NCBI GenBank assembly: GCA_963752745.1
Contig: CAVWAK010000052.1
Coordinates: 1-64,000, forward strand
Direction of reading: 5' to 3'
Length of the DNA: 64,000 nucleotides
From: Thiogranum sp963752745
Lineage (GTDB): Bacteria; Pseudomonadota; Gammaproteobacteria; DSM-19610
A program made the translations under genes and the position numbers. The notes below the pieces were generated by a model. The model was not told where the DNA came from. It saw only the letters and a list, made by a program, of their open reading frames with translations, and did no database searches. This document shows, in pieces, positions 27,313 through 36,013 of this stretch; position 1 is the stretch's first letter, and each line of letters begins with the position of its first letter.

Positions 27313-28155
27313 TTAGCTGTTAAGCAGCGCTGTCTCGGCGAACGGGCGTGATTTTACCGTGTCGTCCAGCGTCTTCAACGTTTCCAGCAGCGATTTCATT
27401 TCACCCAGAGGCCAGGCATTCGGGCCATCGCTCATCGCCTCGGCAGGATTCGGGTGCGTTTCCATGAACACACCGGAGACCCCGGCCGCAATAGCCGCGC
27501 GTGCCAGCACCGGTACGAACTCGCGCTGGCCGCCGGAAACATTGCCCTGGCCACCCGGTAACTGCACAGAATGCGTGGCGTCGAAAACCACCGGTGCATT
27601 GGTATCACGCATCGCGGCCAGCGAACGCATGTCAGACACCAGGTTGTTGTAACCGAATGAAACGCCGCGCTCGCAGACCATAATCTGCTCATTGCCCGCT
27701 GCGCGCGCCTTATCGACAACGTTTTTCATATCCCACGGCGCGAGGAACTGTCCCTTCTTGATATTGACCGGTTTGCCCGCCCGGGCGACATTCTGTATGA
27801 AGTTCGTCTGGCGGCACAGAAACGCCGGTGTCTGCAGTACGTCAACAACCGACGCCACTTCGTCCAACGGTGTATCCTCGTGCACATCGGTCAGTACCGG
27901 CACCTGCAGCTCATCCTTCACCTTCTGCAGAATACGCAAACCCGCTTCCATGCCCGGGCCGCGGAAACTGCTCGCCGAGGAGCGATTGGCCTTGTCGAAA
28001 GAAGATTTGTAAATAAAGGGAATGCCCAGCTCGGTGGTGATCTGCTTCAGATCAGACGCTGTAGACAGCGCAAGTTCTTCGCTTTCGATCACACAAGGAC
28101 CGGCAATAAGAAAAAACGGGGCGTCCAGCCCCACATTGAATCCGCACAGTTTCAT
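27313..28155 (-). CDS. kdsA: 3-deoxy-D-manno-octulosonate 8-phosphate synthase
   Basis: Condenses PEP and arabinose 5-phosphate to KDO 8-phosphate for the LPS core. 280 residues with FFLIAGPCVIES, YKSSFDKANRSS, LTDVHED, MVCERGVSFGYNNLVSDMRSL and VFDATHSVQLPGG. Lies 28 nt after pyrG and about 90 nt before eno. Confidence 0.98.
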   Translation of the reverse strand: MKLCGFNVGLDAPFFLIAGPCVIESEELALSTASDLKQITTELGIPFIYKSSFDKANRSSASSFRGPGMEAGLRILQKVKDELQVPVLTDVHEDTPLDEVASVVDVLQTPAFLCRQTNFIQNVARAGKPVNIKKGQFLAPWDMKNVVDKARAAGNEQIMVCERGVSFGYNNLVSDMRSLAAMRDTNAPVVFDATHSVQLPGGQGNVSGGQREFVPVLARAAIAAGVSGVFMETHPNPAEAMSDGPNAWPLGEMKSLLETLKTLDDTVKSRPFAETALLNS

Positions 28156-28183
28156 GCCTGGTGTGTCCTGTATTTAGTAAACG

Positions 28184-29863
28184 CTAGTCAGCGCCGACTG
28201 CTGTCGCCGTCTGGGGATTATCGGCTGCCTGACCGAGTCTGAGGCTTTTGTGTTCATTGGCAGCTGCTACAAAACTTTTGAACAGGGGGTGACCGTCACG
28301 CGGTGTCGAGGTGAACTCGGGGTGGAACTGGCACGCCAGGAACCACGGGTGATCCGGGATTTCGACCATTTCAACCAGGCTGCCATCCACCGAGGTGCCG
28401 GCGAGGCGCAAGCCGGCGCTCTGCAGCCTGTCACGGTAGGCATTGTTGAATTCAAAGCGATGGCGATGGCGCTCAACAATCTCATCCTTGCCGTAGACCC
28501 GGCGCGCCAGCGTGTCCGGCAACAACTTGCAGGCCTGGCCACCGAGCCGCATGGTGCCACCCAGGTCACTGTTCTCGTCACGCCGCTCGACCTTGCCGGT
28601 GTGATCCTGCCACTCGGTAATCAGCGCAATAACCGGGTGCGGGGTTTCCTTGAAGAACTCCGTACTCTGGGCACCTTCAAGGCCGGCAACATTGCGGGCA
28701 TATTCGATCACAGCCACTTGCATGCCGAGACAAATCCCCAGGTAGGGAATCTTGTGTTCGCGCGCGTAGCGCACCGCCATGATCTTGCCTTCCACGCCGC
28801 GCTCGCCAAAACCGCCGGGCACCAGCACAGCATCGACCGAGCCCAGCACTTCCAGACCCTTCTGTTCAATCACCTCGGAATCGATATAGCGAATCTTCAC
28901 CTTGGTGCGGGTATGAATACCGGCATGAATCAGGGCTTCAGACAGTGACTTGTAGGCTTCCGTCAGGTTTACGTACTTGCCGACCATCGCCACAGTAACT
29001 TCACGTTCCGGCTTGCTCAGGCTTTCCGTTACCCATTTCCACTCGCTCAGGTCGGCTGGCGGCACATCGAGATTCAGCCGTTCGCAGACAATGTCGTCCA
29101 GGTACTGTTCGTGCAGCAGCAATGGAATTTTGTAAATACTGTCGACATCTACAGCCGAAAATACCGCCTTGTCAGGCACATTGGTAAACAGGGCAATTTT
29201 ACGTTTCTCATCCACTGGAATTGTGCGGTCGGCACGACACAGGAGAACGTCCGGCTGGATACCAATGGAACGCAGTTCCTTGACCGAGTGCTGGGTCGGC
29301 TTGGTTTTGATTTCGCCGGATGCCGCAATATAGGGCACCAGCGTGAGATGCATGTACACCACATTGCCGTGTCCGAGTTCGACACCCATCTGGCGAATGG
29401 CTTCCAGGAACGGCAAGGATTCGATATCACCGACCGTACCGCCAATTTCAATCATGGCGATATCCGCGCCCTGGGCGCCGGCGCGCACACAGCGCTTGAT
29501 CTCGTCGGTAATGTGAGGAATGACCTGCACGGTACCGCCCAGGTAGTCGCCGCGCCGCTCCTTGCGGATGACCTGCTCGTAAATCTGGCCGGTGGTGAAG
29601 TTGTTGCGCTTGCCCATGGTGGTGCGGATAAACCGCTCGTAATGCCCCAGGTCGAGGTCAGTCTCCGCACCGTCATTGGTGACGTAGACCTCGCCGTGCT
29701 GGAACGGGCTCATGGTGCCGGGATCCACATTAATGTAGGGATCCAGCTTCATCAGCGTGACTTTAAGCCCACGGGCCTCCAGCAACGCGCCAAGCGAAGC
29801 GGCGGCGATGCCTTTCCCGAGTGAGGAAACCACGCCGCCAGTGATAAATATAAATTGGGTCAT
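28184..29863 (-). CDS. pyrG: CTP synthase
   Basis: Makes CTP from UTP, ATP and glutamine. I use ATG at 29863 (MTQFIFITGGVVSSLGKGI), preceded by GGAG; the 33 upstream in-frame residues are not family-like. 559 residues comprise an N-terminal ammonia ligase domain and a C-terminal class I glutaminase with YLGICLGMQVAVIEYARN (nucleophile Cys) and FHPEFTS. Its 5' side borders the accessory segment; a RAYT remnant begins about 100 nt upstream and may have displaced the original promoter region. Confidence 0.97.
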   Translation of the reverse strand: MTQFIFITGGVVSSLGKGIAAASLGALLEARGLKVTLMKLDPYINVDPGTMSPFQHGEVYVTNDGAETDLDLGHYERFIRTTMGKRNNFTTGQIYEQVIRKERRGDYLGGTVQVIPHITDEIKRCVRAGAQGADIAMIEIGGTVGDIESLPFLEAIRQMGVELGHGNVVYMHLTLVPYIAASGEIKTKPTQHSVKELRSIGIQPDVLLCRADRTIPVDEKRKIALFTNVPDKAVFSAVDVDSIYKIPLLLHEQYLDDIVCERLNLDVPPADLSEWKWVTESLSKPEREVTVAMVGKYVNLTEAYKSLSEALIHAGIHTRTKVKIRYIDSEVIEQKGLEVLGSVDAVLVPGGFGERGVEGKIMAVRYAREHKIPYLGICLGMQVAVIEYARNVAGLEGAQSTEFFKETPHPVIALITEWQDHTGKVERRDENSDLGGTMRLGGQACKLLPDTLARRVYGKDEIVERHRHRFEFNNAYRDRLQSAGLRLAGTSVDGSLVEMVEIPDHPWFLACQFHPEFTSTPRDGHPLFKSFVAAANEHKSLRLGQAADNPQTATAVGAD

Positions 29864-29964
29864 GAAGCTCCGAAAAAAGCAGGAGGTTTGTAGATCTGGA
29901 CGGGAAATCAGATTACCAGAATCACCGCAGGCCGACAATGGGATCGGGGGCGTTTGCGGCAAGT

Positions 29965-30160
29965 ATTTGGTATCAGAGTAAAAACTGCCCTCGCCTGGGA
30001 GCCCGCTTTCCCGGCGTCAATCGCCTGCCGGTCAGGGCCGCCAGCTGATCTTTATTGCTGTCATTACCGAGCACCATCAGTTCGTCCCTGAGTTGTGACT
30101 TTTGGTGTTAGCGTAACACCGTTGGATGAAGTGTTAAGGGTTTTTACTCTGACCCCAAAT
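29965..30160 (-). mobile_element. RAYT remnant (C-terminal part) with terminal inverted repeats
   Basis: A 196-bp element bounded by 20-bp inverted repeats that differ at two positions: ATTTGGTATCAGAGTAAAAA (29965-29984) and TTTTTACTCTGACCCCAAAT (30141-30160). Inside, the minus strand encodes a fragment ending at about 29973 with LRDELMVLGNDSNKDQLAA then LTGRRLTPGKRAPRRG. This resembles the basic C-terminus of REP-associated tyrosine transposases (a L-T-G-R-R-x-T-P-G-K type ending). The catalytic domain is missing, so the element is not autonomous. Its inner repeat overlaps the end of the aldolase gene. Confidence 0.6.
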
Positions 30161-31349
30161 ATCCGGGATAGTAGTTTTCACTGTAATCAATACTAATGCG
30201 ATCTCCTGCTATCGGTCTGAACAGGTTATCCGCGAACGCCACATGATCAGGATGCTCACGATAACTCCCGATCACATTTTTATGCACAAATTCAATCAAC
30301 CAGCATAATTGATAGTTCGCGTCTTTCTGCACCGCGTTACCGGTAATCACGCGACGTACACCGGGGATTTGACTCAATAGTCCCTCCCCTTCACGCATCA
30401 TATTGCTAACTTTATTGGCATCATCAGTATTAACATTATAAATAATGACATGATGCACCGGTTGCCAGGCCTCAGCGACTGCCAGAACGGCATCGGCTTG
30501 TCCGGCTGATCCCCAGTTCACCATGCAACGCTCAATCTCGGCACGCATTGCATTCTGGATACCATTAACAATACCTGTGTAACCGCAGCGATCGTCAGCC
30601 GCCACGTTATCACGCATTTTTTTACCCGCGGCGTCGGCCAGTGCCGTGTAGTAGTTAATCTTGGCCACCCCGTTTTCAATCAACTTGCTAAATTGCTGAT
30701 CCGATAAACCGGTACCACCATGAATCACCAATGGAATTTTTAATGCTTCATTGATTTGCTGCAGGCGTTCGAAATCCAGTACCGGCTCACCTTGCATGCG
30801 GCCGTGTACCGTACCAATGGAAACAGCCAGCAGATCAACATTGGTTTGATCAACATACGCTTTCGCTTCTTCGACCGAGGTATATATCACCTCACCCGGG
30901 TGCTTCTCGGCATCTTCACCTTCCACCCCGGCCACGTAACCCAGTTCACCTTCAACCGGAATCCCGCAAGCATGGGCCATGCCGACAATTTTTTTCGTCA
31001 TCGCCACATTACCTTCAAAGGCTTCGTGTGATGCGTCCACCATCACCCCATTGCAACCCAGGTTAATGGCTTTAACAGCTGATTCAAAAGAAGCGCCATG
31101 ATCAAGGTGAATGGCAACAGGAATGGATGAGCGTTTGGCAGCCTGTTCGGCAGCCGCCATGGCGAGTTCAAAATCGTAATACTCAAAGTGTGATTCAGCG
31201 AGCGATATAATCAGCGGCGAACGTTGCGCTTCCCCTGCTGCCATAATCGCCTCAAGAAAATCCAGGCTCACCAGATCAAAACCACCTACGGCATAGCCAT
31301 TATGGTACGCATGATCCAACATATCCTGCATATTTACTAATGGCATCAT
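30144..31349 (-). CDS. Class II fructose-bisphosphate aldolase fused to a Dabb domain
   Basis: Residues 1-285 are a class II ketose-bisphosphate aldolase. HLDHG (81-85) has the catalytic Asp83 and zinc ligand His84; GTVHG (179-183) and IHGGTG (209-214) supply His182 and His210. About residues 299-389 (HHVIIYNVNTDD onward, then VHKNVIGSYREHPDHVAFADN) look like a Dabb ferredoxin-fold domain. AGGAGG sits right before two adjacent ATGs; the second (31346) has better spacing. The last residues (YLGSE, stop) lie in the flanking repeat. The base composition looks more AT-rich than the housekeeping genes. The true substrate could be another ketose bisphosphate. Confidence 0.85.
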   Translation of the reverse strand: MMPLVNMQDMLDHAYHNGYAVGGFDLVSLDFLEAIMAAGEAQRSPLIISLAESHFEYYDFELAMAAAEQAAKRSSIPVAIHLDHGASFESAVKAINLGCNGVMVDASHEAFEGNVAMTKKIVGMAHACGIPVEGELGYVAGVEGEDAEKHPGEVIYTSVEEAKAYVDQTNVDLLAVSIGTVHGRMQGEPVLDFERLQQINEALKIPLVIHGGTGLSDQQFSKLIENGVAKINYYTALADAAGKKMRDNVAADDRCGYTGIVNGIQNAMRAEIERCMVNWGSAGQADAVLAVAEAWQPVHHVIIYNVNTDDANKVSNMMREGEGLLSQIPGVRRVITGNAVQKDANYQLCWLIEFVHKNVIGSYREHPDHVAFADNLFRPIAGDRISIDYSENYYPGYLGSE

Positions 31350-31464
31350 CTGCCTCCTACTGCTACCAAACCGTGAAATATGTATTGCTGTGAAGGATAG
31401 GTAGAGTTCTGCTTATAAGTAAATACAATTTTCGTTATTATTGCCATAAATAATAATTAATAGA

Positions 31465-31722
31465 TTAACAGGGGACAGACCACGGTTTACCCCGTCCCGC
31501 ATTTTGCAGGTCTACCACTTTTACCGGGCGCAACCCTTCGCCTGAGCATTTTTTCAATTTCTTGCTGAAAATGGCGCAACCGTATTTTTCGGCCTGCTCG
31601 CCCAGCGTGCACAGATAGTATTGATAATCCGATTCGGTGTAGAAACAGGCGCTGCGGTTGTTACCCCGCTGGATGATATGCCAGGGAATCCCAGGCACTG
31701 TTATGCGTGCTCGTCTTGGCAT
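31465..31722 (-). pseudogene. Truncated REP-associated tyrosine transposase (N-terminal fragment)
   Basis: The 85-codon frame starts MPRRARITVPGIPWHIIQRGNNRSACFY and runs to EQAEKYGCAI, a clear match to the start of RAYT/Y1 transposases of the IS200 superfamily (typically about 200+ residues). The HUH block (T-N-H-V-H) that should follow is missing; instead the frame reads FSKKLKKCSGEGLRPVKVV and ends in KPWSVPC, encoded by the terminal repeat. An excellent AAGGAGGT Shine-Dalgarno precedes the ATG. It lacks both HUH and tyrosine, so it is catalytically dead. Confidence 0.8.
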
Positions 31723-31799
31723 CCGGGACCTCCTTGTCCATTGGATGGATGATAATTTATCAGAAAATGACTGTGCGAACTAAACCGTGGTCTGTCCCC
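31471..31799 (-). mobile_element. MITE-like RAYT remnant with 19-bp perfect inverted repeats
   Basis: Bounded by GGGGACAGACCACGGTTTA (31471-31489) and its exact reverse complement TAAACCGTGGTCTGTCCCC (31781-31799); length 329 bp. It encloses the truncated transposase ORF on the minus strand. Only the N-terminal part of the transposase remains, so it would need a full RAYT in trans. A short tandem of TATTTCCC follows the right end (about 31800-31815). Confidence 0.75.
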
Positions 31800-31959
31800 T
31801 ATTTCCCTATTTCCCTGAAACATATTGGAAAATCCGTTTTCCGCATACGTAACGCTACTTTGAGACGCAATTCACAGTACAATATTGACCGGTACTCAAA
31901 CTGACGCTGGTGGATTCACACGGGTTCAGAAATATCCTGCACGCGACGATACAATCACA

Positions 31960-33573
31960 ATGACCAAACCTGCTGCTTACGATTTAAAAGCCATTCTCGA
32001 CAGTCTGCACAATCGTCGCGACTTTCTGAAGCTGTTTGGCAAGGGCCTCGGCTATACCGCACTGGCATCCACCCTTCCCGGTTGCGGTGGCGGCGGTGGT
32101 GGCGATAGCAGCAGTAGTAATGTCGGGCAGACAACGCCTGCTGCGGTTACACCGCAGGCTTCAAGCGAATACACAACCGTAAAACGCACCAGTTTCGGCG
32201 TGCATCGCGATGCGCTCACCGCTATACAAAGCATAGGTGTCAACGCTTACCTGGAACAGCAGCTCGACTATTCACAGATCGATGATGGTAACCTTGAAGC
32301 CACCATACAGGCCCTGTTCCCGCTGACTACGCAGACAGCGACACAGCTGATCGCCGGCTTCCCGGACAATATCGGCGACGTTGCATTACAGATGACCGGC
32401 GCGGCCCAGTACCGGCAGATTTTCAGCCGCCGCCAGCTCTATGAAGTGATGGTGGAATTCTGGTCGGACCACTTCAACATCCATTTAGTCAACGGCCTCG
32501 GCCCCACCCTGAAACCCGCGGACGACAGGCTGGTTATCCGTGCCCATGCGCTGGGCAATTTCGGCGATCTGCTGCGCGCTTCGGCACACAGCCCGTCGAT
32601 GCTGTTTTACCTGGATAACTTTCTTAACCAGGCGTCCGCGCCGAATGAAAACTATGCCCGCGAACTGATGGAGCTGCATACCCTGGGTGTCGACGGTGGC
32701 TATACCGAGACCGACGTAAAAGAAGTCGCACGCTGTTTCACCGGCTGGTCGATTCGCTTTCCCGGTGATACGGGTGGCGATTATGGCTCGTTCGTGTTTG
32801 TTCCCGCCATTCACGACAACGCGGCCAAGGTTGTCCTGCAGAACACTATTACCGCAGGCGGTGGCCAGAGCGATGGCGACCAGGTACTGGATATGCTGGC
32901 AACGCATCCGTCCACGGCGCGCTTTATCGCTACCAAGCTGTGCCGCCGGTTTATCAGCGACACGCCGGACCAGGTCAGCATCGATAGCGTGGCGGCGGCG
33001 TTCACCCAGTCCGGCGGCGACATCAAAGACACGTTGCGTGCGTTATTCGCAACCACGGCATTCCGTACCAGCGCCGATCAGAAAATTATCCGGCCGGCGG
33101 AATACCTGGCCGGCGTGATCCGTGCGCTCGCACCCGATACGCCATACCCCACCGATAACGGGCAGCTGTTTTATTTCGCACAGCTGATCATGGGGCAACT
33201 GCCGTTCAACTGGCCGACGCCGGACGGCTATCCCGACGAGCAGAGTTACTGGGCCAGTACCGGTGGCCTGCTGAACCGCTGGCGATTGTCGTTTTTGAGT
33301 CTCGCCAACCTGATTCCGGAAATCGATGTTTTTCAGATCAATTACCCGGCGCTGCTTAACGGCGCCGAAACACTGGCCGGCATTGTCGACGCCCTGACCG
33401 ACAGCGTACTGATGCGACCGCTGAGCGCCGATGACAGGGCCTATATGCTCGACTGGCTGGTCAACGAATACAGCCAGCCTGAGGATGTCACCCTGCCTGC
33501 GGGAACCGCAGAACAGATCGCACCGCTGGTGGCCGCTGTACTGGTCAGTTCAGCCTATTTCCAGCTTCGTTAG
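31960..33573 (+). CDS. DUF1800 family exported protein
   Basis: I chose ATG at 31960 (537 residues). Its N-terminus has a twin-arginine motif NRRDFLKLFGKGLGYTALAS followed by LPGC, so a Tat-exported lipoprotein is likely, then a Gly/Ser linker. The rest matches DUF1800: FGVHRDALTAIQSIGVNAYLEQQL, WSDHFNIH, NENYARELMELHTLGVDGGYTETDVKEVARCFTGW and FIATKLCRRFI. The function of DUF1800 is not established. It lies 9 nt upstream of a DUF1501 gene, its usual partner, so the two form an operon. Confidence 0.9.
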   Translation: MTKPAAYDLKAILDSLHNRRDFLKLFGKGLGYTALASTLPGCGGGGGGDSSSSNVGQTTPAAVTPQASSEYTTVKRTSFGVHRDALTAIQSIGVNAYLEQQLDYSQIDDGNLEATIQALFPLTTQTATQLIAGFPDNIGDVALQMTGAAQYRQIFSRRQLYEVMVEFWSDHFNIHLVNGLGPTLKPADDRLVIRAHALGNFGDLLRASAHSPSMLFYLDNFLNQASAPNENYARELMELHTLGVDGGYTETDVKEVARCFTGWSIRFPGDTGGDYGSFVFVPAIHDNAAKVVLQNTITAGGGQSDGDQVLDMLATHPSTARFIATKLCRRFISDTPDQVSIDSVAAAFTQSGGDIKDTLRALFATTAFRTSADQKIIRPAEYLAGVIRALAPDTPYPTDNGQLFYFAQLIMGQLPFNWPTPDGYPDEQSYWASTGGLLNRWRLSFLSLANLIPEIDVFQINYPALLNGAETLAGIVDALTDSVLMRPLSADDRAYMLDWLVNEYSQPEDVTLPAGTAEQIAPLVAAVLVSSAYFQLR

Positions 33574-33582
33574 GAGAGCAGC

Positions 33583-34749
33583 GTGGCAACGAACAATCAA
33601 CAAAGATCCACTGCAAGCCTTACCCTGCCGGTCGGTCGTGACATCCTGGTTTGTATTTTTCAGCGCGGCGCTGCCGACGGCCTGAATGCCCTCGTGCCTC
33701 ATGGTGATACCGATTACTACGCCCAGCGCAGCACCATCGCTGTTCCGACACCGGGTAATTCCGGCGGCGCAATCGATCTGGATGGATTCTTCGGACTGCA
33801 TCCGGCGCTGTCACCGCTGAAACCGATTTACGATGCCGGCGATCTCGCACTGGTGCACGCCACCGGCGTGCCGCATGGATCACGTTCTCACTTTTCCGCA
33901 CAGGGCCTGGTGGAACGCGGCGTAGACGACAAAGCCGGACCGGAAACCGGTTGGCTGGGCAGGCACCTGGCCTTGAGCACAGCGACGTCCAGCTCCGCGT
34001 TTCCGGTCATCGCCATCAGCGGTAATGTACCGGTCTCGCTGATGGGCGCTGCCGAACCCCTGGCGATCAGCAACCTGAACGATTTCGGATTCGACCAGGG
34101 CATCATCGACTCGGGATACCCGGCAGTACTGACCGACCTGTTCCGCAGCCCGGTACCATTCTTCGGGCCCGCACAGGCGGCGCTATCAGCCATCGATGAA
34201 CTGCAGGCAGCCAACCTGGCCGCGATCACGCCCGATAACGGCGCGGTCTATCCCGCCACGGCGATGGGCGACAAGCTCAAACAGGTCAGCCAGCTGATCA
34301 AGTCGACGTTACCGGTCGAGGTGATCTGCCTGGACTCGGACGGATGGGATCACCACGAAAACCTGCCCAACTACATCCAGGCGTCGCTGGCCGAACTTGC
34401 CGGCGCGATGGAGGCGTTCTACACGGACATGGGTACGCAGATGCAACGTATCACCGTGCTGGTGCATACCGAGTTCGGTCGCCGTGTAGCGGAGAACGGA
34501 TCGGTTGGCACTGATCACGGCACCGGCAGCCTGGCATACCTGCTCGGCGGCGGCGTCAACGGTGGCCAGGTAATCAGCAACTGGCCCGGTCTTGATACAC
34601 CCAACCTGGAAATGGGCGAGGATTTAAAAATCACCACCGACCTGCGAACCGTCCTGTCCGAACTGCTGACCAAACGGTTGGGCGGCACTGACATCAGTAC
34701 GGTATTCCCCGGGTTCACCGGGCCGACATCAGCAAATATATTCCTGTAA
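33583..34749 (+). CDS. DUF1501 family protein
   Basis: 388 residues from GTG at 33583, with AGGAGAG upstream. The DUF1501 family (sulfatase-like fold) is seen in LVCIFQRGAADGLNALVPHGD, ATGVPHGSRSHFSAQ and LVHTEFGRRVAENGS followed by TDHGTGSLAYLLGGGVNGGQV. Most relatives begin with a Tat signal; this one starts directly near the domain with no signal peptide. It could be exported in complex with the Tat-bearing DUF1800 partner or remain cytoplasmic. A repeat copy lies 12 nt after the stop. Confidence 0.9.
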   Translation: MATNNQQRSTASLTLPVGRDILVCIFQRGAADGLNALVPHGDTDYYAQRSTIAVPTPGNSGGAIDLDGFFGLHPALSPLKPIYDAGDLALVHATGVPHGSRSHFSAQGLVERGVDDKAGPETGWLGRHLALSTATSSSAFPVIAISGNVPVSLMGAAEPLAISNLNDFGFDQGIIDSGYPAVLTDLFRSPVPFFGPAQAALSAIDELQAANLAAITPDNGAVYPATAMGDKLKQVSQLIKSTLPVEVICLDSDGWDHHENLPNYIQASLAELAGAMEAFYTDMGTQMQRITVLVHTEFGRRVAENGSVGTDHGTGSLAYLLGGGVNGGQVISNWPGLDTPNLEMGEDLKITTDLRTVLSELLTKRLGGTDISTVFPGFTGPTSANIFL

Positions 34750-34761
34750 GTCGGCAAAGAG

Positions 34762-34781
34762 TTTTAACTCTGACCCCAAAT
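34762..34781 (+). repeat. Copy of the CTCTGACCCCAAAT repeat
   Basis: TTTTAACTCTGACCCCAAAT, one mismatch from the copies at 30141-30160 and 36031-36050 and in the same orientation. With the preceding bases it forms the palindrome AGAGTTTTAACTCT. It lies between the DUF1501 stop and the end of the convergent diguanylate cyclase gene. Confidence 0.8.
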
Positions 34782-34822
34782 AGTGACTCACCTACCCCCT
34801 TGGTGGGCACGGTTAACTCGAA

Positions 34823-35788
34823 CTAATCCGGCACAAAAACGGTTACACGATTGCGCCCCTGACTTTTGGATTGATACAACGCCTGATCTGCCTCACAGAC
34901 CAACTCTTCGGGCACCGAATCACTACCCGGTATTTTGCTGGAGAGGCCGACGCTAATGGTGACCGATAGCCACTTGGGGGTTGAATCGCGACTTACTGCG
35001 AGGCCGGCAATTCGTCGGCGAAGATTTTCTGCTAACGCCTTTGCACCGTCCTCGGTGGTACCTGGAAGAATAATGGCGAACTCCTCCCCACCATACCTTG
35101 CGACCAGATCATGTGACCGGTTAATAGCCGCGCCCAACTCTTGAGCGACCGCCCTGAGGCACTTGTCCCCCATCTGGTGACCATATTGGTCGTTGAAGTT
35201 TTTGAATTGGTCAATATCAACCATAATCAATGCAAGCCGACTTCTCTGTCGCTTGGCATGCCGATACTCCTTTGCAAGACTGGTGTCGAAGAAGCGTCGA
35301 TTATAAACACCGGTAAGATCATCTGTAGTGGACAGGGTTTCGAGCCTGGCATTGGTGAACCTCAGGCGTTCGGTAGTTTCCATCAGCTCTTTTTCATGCG
35401 TTTTTCGCTGGTCTATTGCCTGCTTCAGGCGCAGCGCAGAACGAATACGCACCAGCAACTCGATTCTGTTGAAGGGCTTGCTAAGGTAGTCCATTGCACC
35501 GGCCTCGAAGGCTTCCTTGAGATGTATCACATCTGAGCTGGCGGACATCATGACGATAGGGATATCTTCTGTAACCGGATTTTCCTTGATTTTCTTACAG
35601 GCCTCGATACCGGAATCTCCAGGCATCAGGACATCGAGCAATATCAGATCGACATCATCTACTGAACCCAGGCGTGCATAGGCTACGCGTGCTGAATCAA
35701 CGGCATCAACATCGAAGCCTTCGGCACGCAACCGGAAGCTCAATACGGTACGTATATCGTTATCATCATCGACGATCAAGATACTCAT
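34823..35788 (-). CDS. Response regulator with GGDEF domain (PleD-like diguanylate cyclase)
   Basis: I prefer ATG at 35788 (MSILIVDDDNDIRTVLSF), 321 residues; an in-frame start at 35839 adds only non-family sequence. The REC domain (2-120) has the acidic pair DD, phospho-acceptor Asp52 in LILLDVLMPG, and the usual Ser/Thr and Lys (MSAS, SKPFNR). A helical linker leads to GGDEF (about 160-320) with ARYGGEEFAII intact and RSHD at PleD-like spacing for the inhibitory site. It should make c-di-GMP when phosphorylated. No partner kinase is adjacent. Confidence 0.93.
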   Translation of the reverse strand: MSILIVDDDNDIRTVLSFRLRAEGFDVDAVDSARVAYARLGSVDDVDLILLDVLMPGDSGIEACKKIKENPVTEDIPIVMMSASSDVIHLKEAFEAGAMDYLSKPFNRIELLVRIRSALRLKQAIDQRKTHEKELMETTERLRFTNARLETLSTTDDLTGVYNRRFFDTSLAKEYRHAKRQRSRLALIMVDIDQFKNFNDQYGHQMGDKCLRAVAQELGAAINRSHDLVARYGGEEFAIILPGTTEDGAKALAENLRRRIAGLAVSRDSTPKWLSVTISVGLSSKIPGSDSVPEELVCEADQALYQSKSQGRNRVTVFVPD

Positions 35789-36013
35789 GGGGATTAATAT
35801 AGGCGCGTTGTTAACTGCGATAACCGGCAGCGTTCGCATTTCGGCAAAACTTCGTTATAGATTATCTTTATCAGAGTAACGCAGGTGCCAGGGACGGCAA
35901 ACTGCTTTATAACAGGACGTTACGTAATCGGGTTGACTGCAGCTAAGCGCTGGTAACATGAAAACTGTTGCCTATCGCAGACAGCGCGTGATGTCCTTCA
36001 TATTTGAAATGTG

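Noticed and set aside
28250..28948. 232-codon open frame on the plus strand
   Set aside because: Antisense shadow of pyrG.
29864..29962. Longer pyrG start at 29962
   Set aside because: The extra 33 residues are not CTP-synthase-like, and ATG 29863 has a proper ribosome binding site.
31800..31815. TATTTCCC tandem as a possible CRISPR or satellite
   Set aside because: Only two copies of 8 bp; no spacers or further repeats.
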